Below, one piece after another: positions 11,021-21,605 of a stretch of DNA of 64,000 bases. A program made the position numbers and the translations under genes. The notes beneath the pieces are model-generated. The model made no database searches. It was not told where the DNA came from and was given only the letters and a program-made list of their open reading frames with translations. Position 1 is the first letter of the stretch; each line of letters starts with the position of its first letter. Source of the stretch: Myrmaecium sp. VS I D KN 1 (Eukaryota; Ascomycota; Dothideomycetes; Valsariales; Valsariaceae); contig JADQAV010000022.1 in assembly GCA_019775845.1 (NCBI GenBank), positions 200,830-264,829 on the forward strand. The letters are read 5' to 3'.

Positions 11021-12037
11021 ATTGGGGAGTGTGAGGTTTTTTGTGTTTGGCTTTGTTTTCTTTCTTTCTTTCTTCTTGATGAGATTTATTGAACCGGTGG
11101 GTGATGAGGACTGGGAATGATCATGCGGATGGGAATACTGATGCTGCTGCTGATGACCCGAAGAAATGGGATGGGTTTAGGATCTCTTTACTCCGTTTCC
11201 TCGGTCTTGTTTTTTCTTGCTTGCTTTTAGGCTTTCGGGAAGTAACTAGGATCATACACTGTACTGTACAGTACTTAAGGTACTTCATGATTATTACCGT
11301 GATTTCTCGTTCTTTATGTTTTTTGTTCTTCCCCACTTGCAGGTGGGGGACGGGGTGGGATGAGCGGGTTGGGTTACTATGGATGGCTGGATGGATGTGC
11401 TTCCTAAAGCTACTACAGTGCAGTGTGATTCAGTTATACGATACTGTACGGAATATGAGTTGGAGCTCATTTGTGGTATTGAAGCTACAGTAGGTGGGAT
11501 TTATCCTCCTTCCCTATCCTCTTTTATCCTCCCCCTGCCCCTGCTCTAACTAGATGTACATCTCCACCGCTGGATAGGAGGACTGTATACCTTCGTCTAC
11601 AGGACTATACCCTCGGTATATAGTACAGTGTAATATAATGCCATCTGGGCTTCAGGTCCAGATCCATCCGTGGCTGTTCGTTTGTATTTTCCGTAGGTGG
11701 ACAGGTAGCAGCTCGTCCTCTATTATCCTTCGTCGACTGCGCCAAGGATCTTTACCGCTGGCTAGGTGCCTGAAAGCCTGGAACGATCTCTCATACAGGT
11801 TTTTCCCTTCCTTCCTTGTATCTTTCTATCTTCCTCTCTTTCCCAACTGCTTGATTTGGATCCGTTTGGTCTGCAGGGTAGTATATAATAGTACCCTGTT
11901 CCCTTTTTCGTTCTTCTCCTCCTTCCCCATTTATTTTTCCTTCTCTTTTCATTCTGTCTTTCGCTCTTTTCTAGAGCAGGCGGATCATCTGCTCGCTTTG
12001 CCCGGCGTATAGTGGTGTTTCTTTCTCTCATAACAGT

Positions 12038-12110
12038 ATCGTACATCGTACATCGTACATCATATCGTACATCGTACATCGTACATCATATCGTACATCG
12101 TACATCATAC
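12038..12110. repeat. Nested 7-bp / 26-bp tandem repeat
   Basis: The unit TCGTACA occurs in blocks of two or three separated by TCATA, giving a higher-order period of about 26 bp. The core GTAC is palindromic. Confidence 0.9.
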
Positions 12111-13318
12111 AAAACCGCAAACAAGGACGATGACGTGCCGGGGTATGAACTCGTGCTCACGACCATACACCCTCCGTTCAATTCTTTGTGGGCAGCTTAG
12201 CGCCGGACGGGGTTGTTTGGTTGTATGAAGAAGGGCGGTGCGTGGACTGGATCCCGATGAGACGGGAGAAGAATTGTAGATTACGGGGTGGTGGATGATT
12301 TCGACTTCATGTGAGATTCTTGGTTCGGGATTGGTTTTGAGGACTGCTTTGTGAGGGTTGTTCGGATCCATATATCTCCGTGATGCTTTTTTTTATCCGT
12401 CCTTCTTCAGGATGTGAGAGGGTTTATAACTTCTTCTTCCACCTCGTTTCTTCTTCCTTTCTTTTTTAATCCGTTGCCTTCGGGTCGATGTCATCCATCC
12501 ACAGTCCGATCTTGATTTCCAGCGTGAGTCCGGCTTTTGGTTGGGCTTTTTTTTGCCCTTCGTCGTTTTTTGCTGGTTCTATGAGGATTGTCCATGACAA
12601 AACCGGAGTTTTGTACTTCCAATCGGTCACTCGGCTGTGAGCATCCTGTAGCGGGCAGCGGCTCGTGTTTGTTATGTCCCGATTTCTGCTTTGTTAGTTT
12701 GGATATGTTTTTGAGGCATCCAGAAGGTGGTGAATGGTGGTGTAATTCACACCTTTCTTTGTGCGTCCGTGAAGCATAAGAAGGACATAGTAGCCGGCCG
12801 TGTGGTAGTAGAGTAGCGGTTCAGAGAGGATGTCCCTTTTTTCTGCTCCTGTCTTTCTCCCGATTCTCTGCTCCTCCTAACCGTGGGATGCTTCTTGTAT
12901 CATGTGTGTTTAGAAGGGTGCTATATGCACACTTCTCTTCTGCCATCTGCTTGAGGGCCTTTTTCTTCCCTTTTTGATGCCATGAAGCTTTCATGGGAGG
13001 TTCCTCGGACGTTTCTTGCGGATGAGTGGATGCGCAAAGCAGACGATGCTCTTCTTTCTTTCCTGGTGCTTGCTCTCAACTTCACCGCTTGAGTCTTCGA
13101 CGGCTGCTTGAGAGAAGAGCTATCCACGACGCCTCTGCCGGGAGCATGCCACGGTGCTTTCCCGTTGGAAGCGGGCCATCATCTTCACCGTTCTTGTGTC
13201 TGTCACCGTCATGGCTCGGTCCAAGCCTCTCCTCTCTCCATGTATACCGCTATTTTGAAGAAGACTCCCCCCCACTCCAGCAAACCACCACCACCAACAA
13301 CCAACCCACCCAACACGC

Positions 13319-14588
13319 TCACCCCCGCTCCGGCGGCGGCTTCCGAACAAGGCTCTGCAGCACGCCCACCATCCTCGCAAAGTTCACCGCGTTATAAGCG
13401 CCATCGCTGGCGTCCTGAAGCCGCAAGTACCGGGGATCCGGCCGCTGCATGTCCAAAACGAAATCATACCGGACGCCATGTTCACCAGCATCGACACCGG
13501 TAAACGTGTCGCCAGGCTCCCGAAGCCGGATGGAGGCGAAGATCTGAGCGTCGCCCTCGACGGCTTTCCATAACGCTTGGGCTGGGGAAGGTGTTAGTTT
13601 TGTCTGTTATACCTAGAAGTTGAGATGGGAGAGAGCGGGGGGACGTACGCCGTGGATTCGCACTCAACGGATCGATGAGATGGCTGACGCTCCGCCGGTC
13701 CTCGCCGTCGACCCAGAAGTCGACGGTGTTGAAGAAGGGCCAGACCATGAGCCGGCCGTGTTCGACCTCGCCGGATTCTGGGTCGCGGGTGGCGACCCGC
13801 AGCGCGCAGTTTCCTCTTCCTCCTGATGGGGGTACCGTCAGCGCGGTGATGTTTCTCCATTCGCGGTTCTCTGTGGGCAGGCGGGGTTAGTTGCTGGCTT
13901 GGTGGGAGCAGTGGGGGATGGAGGGTTGGTAGGTACCTCTTGCGGTGTTGTCTTGTAGAGACTCGAGTTGGATGGTTTCTGGTTCTTCCGTTCTCATTTT
14001 CTTTGTGACTACAAGCGCTTTGGCTTGGTCTTCTTCGTCTTTATCAAGGTCCGCAGAGTCGCGTGACCGCTTTCTGTTGTTAGATGGGCTTGCTTCGACC
14101 CTTGGAGGGCTGGACTGGATGTGCTCAGTTGCTTCGGTGGCCGCTGTGGGTGCAGTCTCACGGTTGTCGACGGTTGGGGATCTCTGGGTACTGTTATGCT
14201 TGGTCCTCATGTGCTTGTCGAGGCCTGACTGATAACGGTAACGACTGTTGCAATGTTTGCAGCTGTGCTGCTTGCGCTTGCATGACGTCGCTGCTGTTTT
14301 GTTTCCTTTCTGCTTAGTATAATGCTGCTCATTTGGCTGTGCTGAAGTCGTTGCTTCGGGCCCGGTGATAGCCTCCGTGGAGGTCTTTGCTTTCTTTGAA
14401 GCTACTTCTGCGTTATGTTCGACTGACTCGTCGAGCTCTTCGTGAGACCGCTTGCGCGATTTGACTGCACCCTCATTGAAGGTTAAAGTGCGGTTGCGTA
14501 GTTGTCTTTTCTGGACAATGGTGTTTGAAGCACTGTTGTCGTGCTTGTTTGCCTTGCTACCGGTGCTTCTCAAGTTGCGGGAAGACAT
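13319..14588 (-). CDS. C2H2 zinc-finger protein with the family C-terminal module
   Basis: Three exons on the minus strand: 13937-14588, 13649-13870 and 13319-13581, giving 378 residues. Both introns (66 and 67 bp) are GT-AG and phase 1. Start chosen at 14588 (MSSRNLRSTG, context CCAAGATG); an upstream in-frame ATG at 14714 looks like leader. Exon 1 is basic and disordered with SRKRSHEELDES and NRKRSRDSADL, and has one C2H2 finger (CKHCNSRYRY... HMRTKH, spacing C-x2-C-x12-H-x4-H). After intron 1 comes REWRNITALTV and NTVDFWVDGED. After intron 2 come the strand AQIFASIRL, the strand VRYDFVLDM, an acidic loop and a helix (YNAVNFARMVGVLQSLVRK). This is the architecture of the 3967 gene with matching introns. 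It is probably nuclear and may bind DNA or RNA through the finger; the target is unknown. Confidence 0.75.
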
Positions 14589-14953
14589 CTTGGTTGCTTG
14601 TGACTTACGTCGGTATAGCGAAGTGAAGGAAGGTTGGGAAGTCGGATTGAAAAGGTTGGTATAGAAGCTGAATGCTTGAGATGTGGAAATATGAACGACA
14701 GAGTGAGTGCTCAATGAATTTTCGGTGGAGAAGAGAAGAGAAGAAAAGTAGACTTGGGAATGTCAAAAGTTCTGTTGATGCTTTGCTGCTCGCTGTGATT
14801 ATCTTAGCCAAGCACGGCTGGCAAACGCCTTGACAACGCAGACACGTGCGTACGAGTCTTCATTCGAGTCTTCACTCACTTACCTTCACTTCTAAAATTA
14901 TCCTGCTTTCCTTCCTTACTCCCTCATCTCTATTGCTACTCAGGTAAATCACA
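14589..14953. promoter_or_regulatory. Divergent promoter of two family genes
   Basis: 365 bp separate the start codons of the 13319 (minus) and 14954 (plus) genes, so both are expected to use this stretch. A near-direct repeat CGAGTCTTCATT / CGAGTCTTCACT occurs at about 14854-14878. Just before the plus-strand ATG is a CTACTCAG sequence, also seen upstream of the 1764 gene. Confidence 0.5.
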
Positions 14954-16383
14954 ATGGGTTGGGAACTTGAGACCGACAGTAGCCAGCCTGAACTGGATAA
15001 TGACGGAGATGTCACCGTCGCTACTGAGTTGAAATCACAACATCTCGTCACTGCTGCTCGGGTTGAGGCGTCCTTGCCCAAGATTGATGATTCCTTTCAA
15101 CCCTCTTCTCCTGTATCAGAAGAGAAAGCTGTCAGCTATCAGGACGGTGAGAAACACTTCGTTAGTGACAGCGTCTCGTCCCCAACCAGTCACGTCGATA
15201 TGACCACTGTCACCACCCACGAATGCTTTCATAACAACGCAGCACTGGGAGGACGTCAAGACTCAAAGAGCTCAAACGTCTCCCAGTCAATTACCAAACA
15301 CAACACAGCGCAACAAACAGCAATGTTCAAGACCAACAAGCCGTCTCGTTCCAGCCACCGGGGAGAGGTCGCATTGAAGGAAGACCGTGTCAGCTCAACA
15401 TCGTCGACGGCTTCAACCAAGCCTTCTGGGCGTCAACCCCCTGCGACTAGGAAGAGGACTTTGTATCGTCGAAAAGTATCCACGAAAATCGCTTCTCACT
15501 CTCCCTTGAGTCCGCCTAGATACAACATGAACAATAGGAAGAGAACGAGTGACGCCTGCTCTTCGCTATCTCTGGAAGAGAAGGCTGACCGAAGGAAGCC
15601 CAAGGTACAGCAGGACACTAATGTCGCTCCCAAGTCGCCAGAAGACAAACATAGTTCTTCCTCACCAGAGACACCGTATCGTCCTCCAACCCTTATCGAA
15701 CCAGTACCGAACCTCGTACTGCCAGTTCCCGCTTTCAGGGTTCCATACCGTCGTCTGTTCAAGACCCAGCCGGTGCTTTATCCCGGCACGTCGGCCACTC
15801 GTGTGGACGCAGTCACACGCAGAAGTCTGGACCCTCGTCTTCAGTTAATGAAGGTGGACCCGATTCCAGAGTTTTCAGATCAGCAATGGCTTCCCATCGC
15901 AGCTATCCTCGATGAGCCCGAGATCTCTTGGCTTGATATGGATGATGACCAAAGATTCGAGTTTTCCGACGTTCTTTGGGTTGAGAAGCAACTCCTCGGG
16001 AAGCTGATCCTCGACCATAACCCTTGGAAAGAGAAACGCAGCTTCTTGATCCACGAATATGGTCCTAACAGGAAGATCGCCCTTACGCTGACAGAATACG
16101 GTGGGCAAAGTCGAGACATACAGCCGTGAAAGACTATAACTAACTTTGAATAACAGACATCACTTGGATGAAACGGAGCACGGCGGAGAGAGCCGAGATC
16201 CTTGTTCATTTCGGCCACGTTATTCGGAACCCATGTCTGCAGAACACGTTCCGCATCAGAATCCCTCAACCCGCTGGACCTGCAGAGTTCAGAATCTGGG
16301 ATGACATGTTGGCCACCATGGCTCGCGTCCAGCAAATGTACAAGGAAAAATCGTTGGAAAAGCAGGGCTCAGGCTACATGTGA
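14954..16383 (+). CDS. Divergent family protein, two exons
   Basis: Exons 14954-16100 and 16157-16383, 457 residues. The 56-bp intron starts GTGGGC, ends AACAG and is phase 1, at the same place as the last intron of the other family members. The N-terminal ~190 residues are disordered (Ser/Thr/Lys). A basic block NRKRTSDACSS and a Pro-rich stretch (RPPTLIEPVPNLVLPVPAF) follow. The folded part begins QQWLPIAAILDEP, includes FSDVLWVEKQL (compare DFWVE in the 3967 gene) and IHEYGPNRKIALTLTEY. After the splice come DITWMKRSTAERAEILVHFG, NTFRIRIPQP and the helix WDDMLATMARVQQMYKEK. It lacks the upstream phase-1 intron found in its relatives. Shares a promoter region with the 13319 gene. No known domain; function unknown. 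Confidence 0.75.
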
Positions 16384-17187
16384 ATGGTGCGAGATACTGG
16401 ATGCCATTGAAACACTCATGGAGGAAGGTACATAGCCGCTTTGCGTCGAAGGGCTCCTGAAAAATGCGTTTATCAGTAAACGAAATTTGAATGTAGTGCT
16501 GCGACCTTCAGTCGCGGTTTCCACCTGAGGTTGGTCTCAATACCAATCATGGGCACACTTTCATAATGAGTTGATGTATGTTTTCTGATATTCTCGCATC
16601 CCTTCATAAGCGTAGCGTCGGTATGGCGGCAGCTTCAGATATCACAGTCATGTCCAGCGCAGAAAACGCTGCTTCCCACTGTCTCATTGTTTTAATACTC
16701 CGAAAATCGCCGGTTGCTTGGTGAATAAGCCCTAGATGCATTGCGTGGCTTGTAAGCCGTAAGCTCTATGCAAATTGAAGTAAAGGATGTTAATAGGGTC
16801 CATACATTCAAACATGCAGAATCTACCATGAGCAGCAGACACCCAAACGCTCATATGAGAGCTGTTACTAAAAATTGGCTTATTATTCCTAGGTTCTATG
16901 ACGCGATGTTTCCACAATGTGTCTTGGATGATGAAATCTCGCACATGTTTATTGACTTGATCTATAATCCAGTGACTACCCTACATTTGGAGTGAAACGG
17001 ATTGTCATCTGTAGTACATGAAAGGGAGCTTGCTGTCGTTCAAAGCTCTTTGAAAACTCCGTCTCTCTCTTATCAATCTTCCGCCATCCCCTTTAAACGT
17101 ATAGCCCTCAACTGGGTATAATGACAGACCACATATCTCCGTCCAAAGTCTATACCTTCGTACGCGTTACGCTGAGTAGGGTCAAGC
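16384..17187. other. Convergent intergenic region
   Basis: Lies between the 3' ends of the 14954 (plus) and 17188 (minus) genes. More AT-rich than its surroundings. No coding sequence or repeat recognised. Confidence 0.5.
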
Positions 17188-17943
17188 TCACACCCTCGGA
17201 TCGCGGCTTACATAGCCGAGCAGTCGTTTCTTGAAACCACAGAAGGCATCACAGGCCACGTCATTAACATGAGCCATCAGGATCGGCGAGAATAAGTCGA
17301 CCGTTGGAGACGAAGCTGCAGGGGAGATAATGATCTTCGAAAACCCCCTTGTCAGCTGCGCCATCCCAGCAGCCGGCCGTGCTCGAATTGAGACTGCCTT
17401 GGCTTTCTTCCTGCGCCGTTCTTCCGTCGGCTCCGCTTCCGTGTCGGAATCCTCGGCGTCCAAGGCGTCGAAGACCCGCTTGCGAGCTTGGGCGGCTACG
17501 GTCTTGAGGTAGAGGCGGCGGGGATCACGGCTTGAGATGGTGCGTTTGGTGGACAGCTTGCGCTGAGCGTAAGGCACTGGGGCCTTGATAACGCGTTGAA
17601 GCGTGTAGCTGTCTCCGTCGGTAGTAGTTGCGGATGACTCTGCTCCTGACAAGCCGCCGTTGACTTTGAAGCCTGGGAAAGGGCTGGCGACATTGCTGGC
17701 AAGCCCACGAGGGTGGAGGAATAGCAGATCGGTTGCAGGCAAGAGAGGCTTGCCAGGACCAGCGATGGACTGAGATCCGTTTGAAATGGTGATGTGCTTA
17801 AGACCGTGGATTACTTCATCGGTCATCGCATCTAGGCCACGGTCAACGTTGCCAAGATCGTCTGTCATCTTGTAGCGGATGTTGTGAGAGACGTGCTGAG
17901 CGTCAGAGTGTCCCATAGACTTCGACGAAGTTGTGGTAGACAT
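17188..17943 (-). CDS. Probable family protein, intronless short member
   Basis: A single 251-residue frame with an ATG at 17943 (MSTTTSSKSMG). N-terminal part has KHITISNGSQ, then a disordered centre. A basic segment STKRTISSRDPRR resembles the KR(T/S)xSxR motif of neighbours, followed by an acidic patch (DAEDSDTEAEPTEE) and RRRKKAKA. The C-terminus gives a strand GFSKIIISP, a second strand TVDLFSPIL and a helix (DVACDAFCGFKKRLLGYV). This order matches the module at the ends of the 3967, 13319, 14954 and 18489 genes, without the intron. Membership is inferred from layout, not from strong identity. Probably nuclear. No known domain. Confidence 0.6.
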   Translation of the reverse strand: MSTTTSSKSMGHSDAQHVSHNIRYKMTDDLGNVDRGLDAMTDEVIHGLKHITISNGSQSIAGPGKPLLPATDLLFLHPRGLASNVASPFPGFKVNGGLSGAESSATTTDGDSYTLQRVIKAPVPYAQRKLSTKRTISSRDPRRLYLKTVAAQARKRVFDALDAEDSDTEAEPTEERRRKKAKAVSIRARPAAGMAQLTRGFSKIIISPAASSPTVDLFSPILMAHVNDVACDAFCGFKKRLLGYVSRDPRV

Positions 17944-18488
17944 GGTGTGAAAAGTAAGGTATACAGCTTTTGCTGGAATAACGGATGAAGGTTGGCGATC
18001 TAGTGTTGTCTAAGTTTGTAAAGCGGCTTTATCTTGCGAGAGAGAGAGATTTGAGGGAAGTAGTCAAGATCGTCTGGAGGGAAGAGTGAGGTGAGGAGGG
18101 CTGCAGGAAAGTCGTGGCTCTTTAAATACGTAGCAACGCGAAGCAAAAGTCACGTTTCGAAACAACCGTGACATGAGGACAATAGCAAACGCGGGAGATC
18201 AAGGCAAAGGCCGGATTAACCCATTGGCCAGAATCAGCTATTGTGAGAGATAATACGTAAATTATAACACTTGCTACTGCTTCAAGCAAAGAATTTTCTG
18301 AATTTGGACCAGAAGGGATGAAAAGGCATCCAATATTCGTAGAGTCACATAGTTGAATCTACCTAGGCACAACGCAGAAGGAGACAGCGTGCGTGCTATG
18401 GAAGGTGCCTCATTAGTTACGTCAACAGCTCCAAACGAGCTACACCAATTCTCGTGGAAGATCCAGTCACTTCCTTCATCACATGGGC
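17944..18488. other. Intergenic, promoter side of the 17188 gene
   Basis: About 545 bp. It should contain the promoter of the 17188 gene and the 3' UTR of the 18489 gene. A short GAGA run lies near 18040. Nothing else recognised. Confidence 0.45.
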
Positions 18489-19401
18489 TCACATATGCCA
18501 GATGAGATCAGGAACCTCCAAAATCTCCACCGCATGCGCCAATGAAAACCCATACGAAGCTGACGCACGGTACTCCGCGTACGCGAGGCCCTTCAGAAAC
18601 TCCTTCCAAACGGCTGTGTTGTGCACCACAAGCTCGTCACGACGCTGGGGGAACGTGTCCGGGAAGTCCTGCAGGATGCGTGCGCGGAAGGTGGACGTCT
18701 GCGCGGGGAAGCCGTCCTTGACACGGATCAGGATGTAGGCTTCCTTGAAGGTAAACTCCTGTTTCCACATGACAACTTCAGCCGCGGGTTGGTAAGTTAA
18801 TCTCTCAGAACGACGCTGTGTTGACGTGACAGGGGGGGAGGCTGGGGGACTTACTGCATTGATCGAGGTAGTAAGTGTGCATAAGGTAATGGACCGTTCC
18901 ATTGACCGAGTTCAGACGGAGAGTGTCGGACATGAAGCTCTCAAGATGCAGAACGTCCTTGAGTTCTAGGATGCCCTCTTTGGGTTCGTGAGCAGCACCG
19001 AGACAGGAGGCGATCGACCACCATGGCAGATTATTGGAACCTGCAGATATACGTTAGTAACTGTTGATCGTAGTCCGGCCAAGGGATGTGTTACCAGCGG
19101 GAAATGGGGGAGCCGGTTCGTCCATCAACGCGAACGGCAGCTCAAGGTCCGCCAGCTCGTCTTTAGTGAAGTTTGCATTGAAATGCTCTGCGAAAGTCTC
19201 AAGGCCTTTAACAACGGCCGACTGTTGAGAGTCCGGAGGACTCGAGAGGTTGTACTCGGTTTCGACAGAAGTCACGGGCGTTTCGGCTTCAACAGGAAAA
19301 GTTTCGAACTGCGTGTGGATATCACCAAAGTTGTCGATATCGAGATCGAGTGGGTCTTGACCTCCAAAAATGCCATCAGTCGGCTGGTCGTAGTTCGCCA
19401 T
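18489..19401 (-). CDS. Divergent family protein, acidic N-terminus, three exons
   Basis: Exons 19095-19401, 18855-19040 and 18489-18775 on the minus strand, 259 residues. Both introns (54 and 79 bp) are GT-AG and phase 1. Start MANYDQPTDG at 19401. Unlike its relatives the N-terminus is acidic (DPLDLDIDNFGD) and lacks a clear basic motif. After intron 1 comes NNLPWWSIASCLG and a helix-rich region ending YLMHTYYLDQC. After intron 2 come MWKQEFTFKEAYILIRV, STFRARILQDFP, a charged loop, and a helix NTAVWKEFLKGLAYAEY. Both intron positions and phases correspond to those in the 3967 and 13319 genes. It is therefore a family member with a replaced N-terminal region. Function unknown. Confidence 0.7.
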
Positions 19402-19760
19402 TGTATTTGCAGTTACCAATATAACGATGCGAAAGCAGAACGACGTGACGAGCACCCCTGTTTCCAGAGGGAGAGAGGTCTTGGAGAGAGCGACAGCGGG
19501 CTAGATATATCGGTGGCAAAGCATATCCCGTGTCGCTTAGTTGCCCGGCAGCGTTGTTGACTGAGGCTCGAAGCCTATTACTGCTTGACATGTGATCCAG
19601 AGAGCAGCAACCCGTGCGCTGTCCATAAACAAACGGCCCGTCCCGCTGTCGGTCCAGATCCAGTCAGGTTGACGGAAGAAGCCTTTCAATCAGAAAAGAC
19701 CAACTTCTCCCTACTCCGCTGGCTTGCAAAGTTGCATGATCAACTTAAGACACCGCCATC
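19402..19760. promoter_or_regulatory. Divergent promoter region of the 18489 and 19761 genes
   Basis: 359 bp between two divergent starts. No clear core promoter motif seen. Confidence 0.45.
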
Positions 19761-20714
19761 ATGCCGCACTGGCGCCACTATGTGCCAGACGAGAATTGCA
19801 GCGACACTGAGTCGGACAGCGACAGTTGCGTCGACCATCCCAAAACGCTGACGAAGGAGCTTGCCACCACCGACAGAACTCATGGCTCAAACGAGGAATT
19901 GCATTCTCCTCACTTGAACACGGATTTACCAGCAAGCCGTTCGCAGTCCTCGTCACCCAGTGACCCAGGTCATATCGATTCTGAAGCGGACATCCACGCA
20001 CTGTGCAAGGCGTGCAAGACCTGGTTCGTCGACCGTGATTATCTTGAGAAACATACCGCGATGAAGCATGGAAACCAGACGTCGTTGAGAGAGTCTGCAG
20101 CGTTGCAAGGAGAGACGGCGACTTTCGAGGTATCGCAGAAGTCTGTGTCGCAATCTGCGTCCGCGAATGAACGCTGCGATAGAAGTACGCTCTCCTCCAT
20201 ATTCGAGATACACTCCTTTGAACCAAACTGCACAAGCCAGGGAGGTGGTAGCAGCATCACCAAGCCTGGTGCTGAAGTCTTGAAGCCAGCTCAGCGCACA
20301 GCAGTCGCCGCCAACAACAACTTCAAGTGCGCCGCCACTGTTGCGATTCAGCAGGTATCAGTTCGCGAAGATGATAAGCCAACCGTCTGCTCTCAGACAT
20401 CGACTGCGTTATCCTCCTCTTCCCCTCTCGGCAACGCAAAACCAACGCCACCCTGCTCCCAGGTGTGCAGCCGCGTTATAAAGACGCCTACCCCACGTCT
20501 GCGACGCACCCAGTTCAATCCGACCCGTGCGACCTCTGGTGCGCAGACATCTACGCATGAACCAGGCGCCGCGGCTCAGGAACCTGCAGAGAAGCCAACA
20601 GGAGAACATGTTCCTTCGGCCAACCAAGAAGAAGCACAGATGATGAGTCCACCAGCCACGTTGGAGGAAGAGGGAGCAGAACTCTCTTGCACCAAGAGCT
20701 TCACGATGGCATAA
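19761..20714 (+). CDS. C2H2 zinc-finger protein, mostly disordered
   Basis: Reading starts MPHWRHYVPDENC at 19761 and is open for 317 residues. The N-terminus is acidic/Ser-rich (CSDTESDSDSC). One C2H2 finger lies at about residues 79-100 (CKACKTWFVD... HTAMKH). Its spacing, C-x2-C-x12-H-x4-H, is identical to that of the finger in the 13319 gene. The remainder is Ser/Thr/Pro-rich with no recognisable fold. After the stop, 20740-20807 can be read as QWREAGTGWKARWDPVNGG to a stop and directly follows a TTTACACAG acceptor-like site. A 3' exon is possible, but I could not find a convincing donor. The C-terminal module of its neighbours was not found. Probably nuclear; role unknown. Confidence 0.6.
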   Translation: MPHWRHYVPDENCSDTESDSDSCVDHPKTLTKELATTDRTHGSNEELHSPHLNTDLPASRSQSSSPSDPGHIDSEADIHALCKACKTWFVDRDYLEKHTAMKHGNQTSLRESAALQGETATFEVSQKSVSQSASANERCDRSTLSSIFEIHSFEPNCTSQGGGSSITKPGAEVLKPAQRTAVAANNNFKCAATVAIQQVSVREDDKPTVCSQTSTALSSSSPLGNAKPTPPCSQVCSRVIKTPTPRLRRTQFNPTRATSGAQTSTHEPGAAAQEPAEKPTGEHVPSANQEEAQMMSPPATLEEEGAELSCTKSFTMA

Positions 20715-21605
20715 CTGGGGTTTACACAGCGCCAGCAATGGAGGGAAGCCGGTACTGGCTGGAAAGCGCGCTGGGATCCTGTGAACGGAGGCAGGTTCTA
20801 TGCCTGAGGCAGAGTGTTTTGATATTTTTGATTCCTTTCCAGCGGCTTCTTTAGAGATCCGTGATACTAGGCTCTTTGCTGTATAGCGTGTCCTCCAGAC
20901 TTAGCAGAAGTTGAGAAGAGGAATACTATGCAGAGCCTGATAAGATGATGTGGTTTCGTCGTCCCTAACTGTTCGTTTTGACCTCGATCAAATATTGAAA
21001 TTGTCCTCATGCGGGATTGAGAAGTGGCCAGATTTGTTATAGGGCGCCGCCCAAGGCTTTCTTGTATGAAGTGCTTGAAGACGCCTTCTGAGAGGTCGAA
21101 GTTGGTAGAGATACACATTCCAAGGCTTGACTATAACGATGACGTGAATAATTCAGGATTAAGTGACAATGGACTTGATTAAGAAGGCCGGAAGGGGAGC
21201 AATATGAGATATCAAATATTCCAGTACTCCTCAACAAGACCTAAATTGGAATATGAAATAGACGGAGCAGCAGACAGAACTAGAACATCGACCAGCGAGA
21301 ATTGAGAGAAGAAAGCGAGAATTGAGAGAAGAGCGGACGATCTGAAATTGAAAATGAGAGAAGACTGAGAAAGCAGGACTTGAGTATAGGAGCCGTCGAA
21401 AACGACCTGAAAAAAACAGGTGTCCGTGTCGGCACCGACGTCGTCGCATTGCGTGTTTCTCGTAGGGAAGCCGATACTGTACAATAGTCATACAAAGCCA
21501 TCATTCTTTTTGATAAGTCCATGGATGGCGACCATGCTCTCAGCCTGTTAGGAGCAGTTGGTTTCTCCCCGGAACGCCGACAAACCTGCCATCATATTTT
21601 TTCCC
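20715..21605. other. Convergent intergenic region
   Basis: Between the ends of the 19761 and 21606 genes. A GAGAATTGAGAGAAG direct repeat occurs at about 21296-21330. Apart from the possible 3' exon of the 19761 gene (20740-20807), no coding sequence recognised. Confidence 0.45.

Larger units (their letters stand above)
10984..13318. other. Long intergenic region, no CDS seen
   Basis: About 2.3 kb without a supported gene. It is T-rich with CTTT tracts and has the tandem repeat at 12038-12110. The left part should hold the 3' UTR of the EF-hand gene and the right part that of the 13319 gene, since the two converge. Short open frames here have no recognisable features. Confidence 0.5.
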
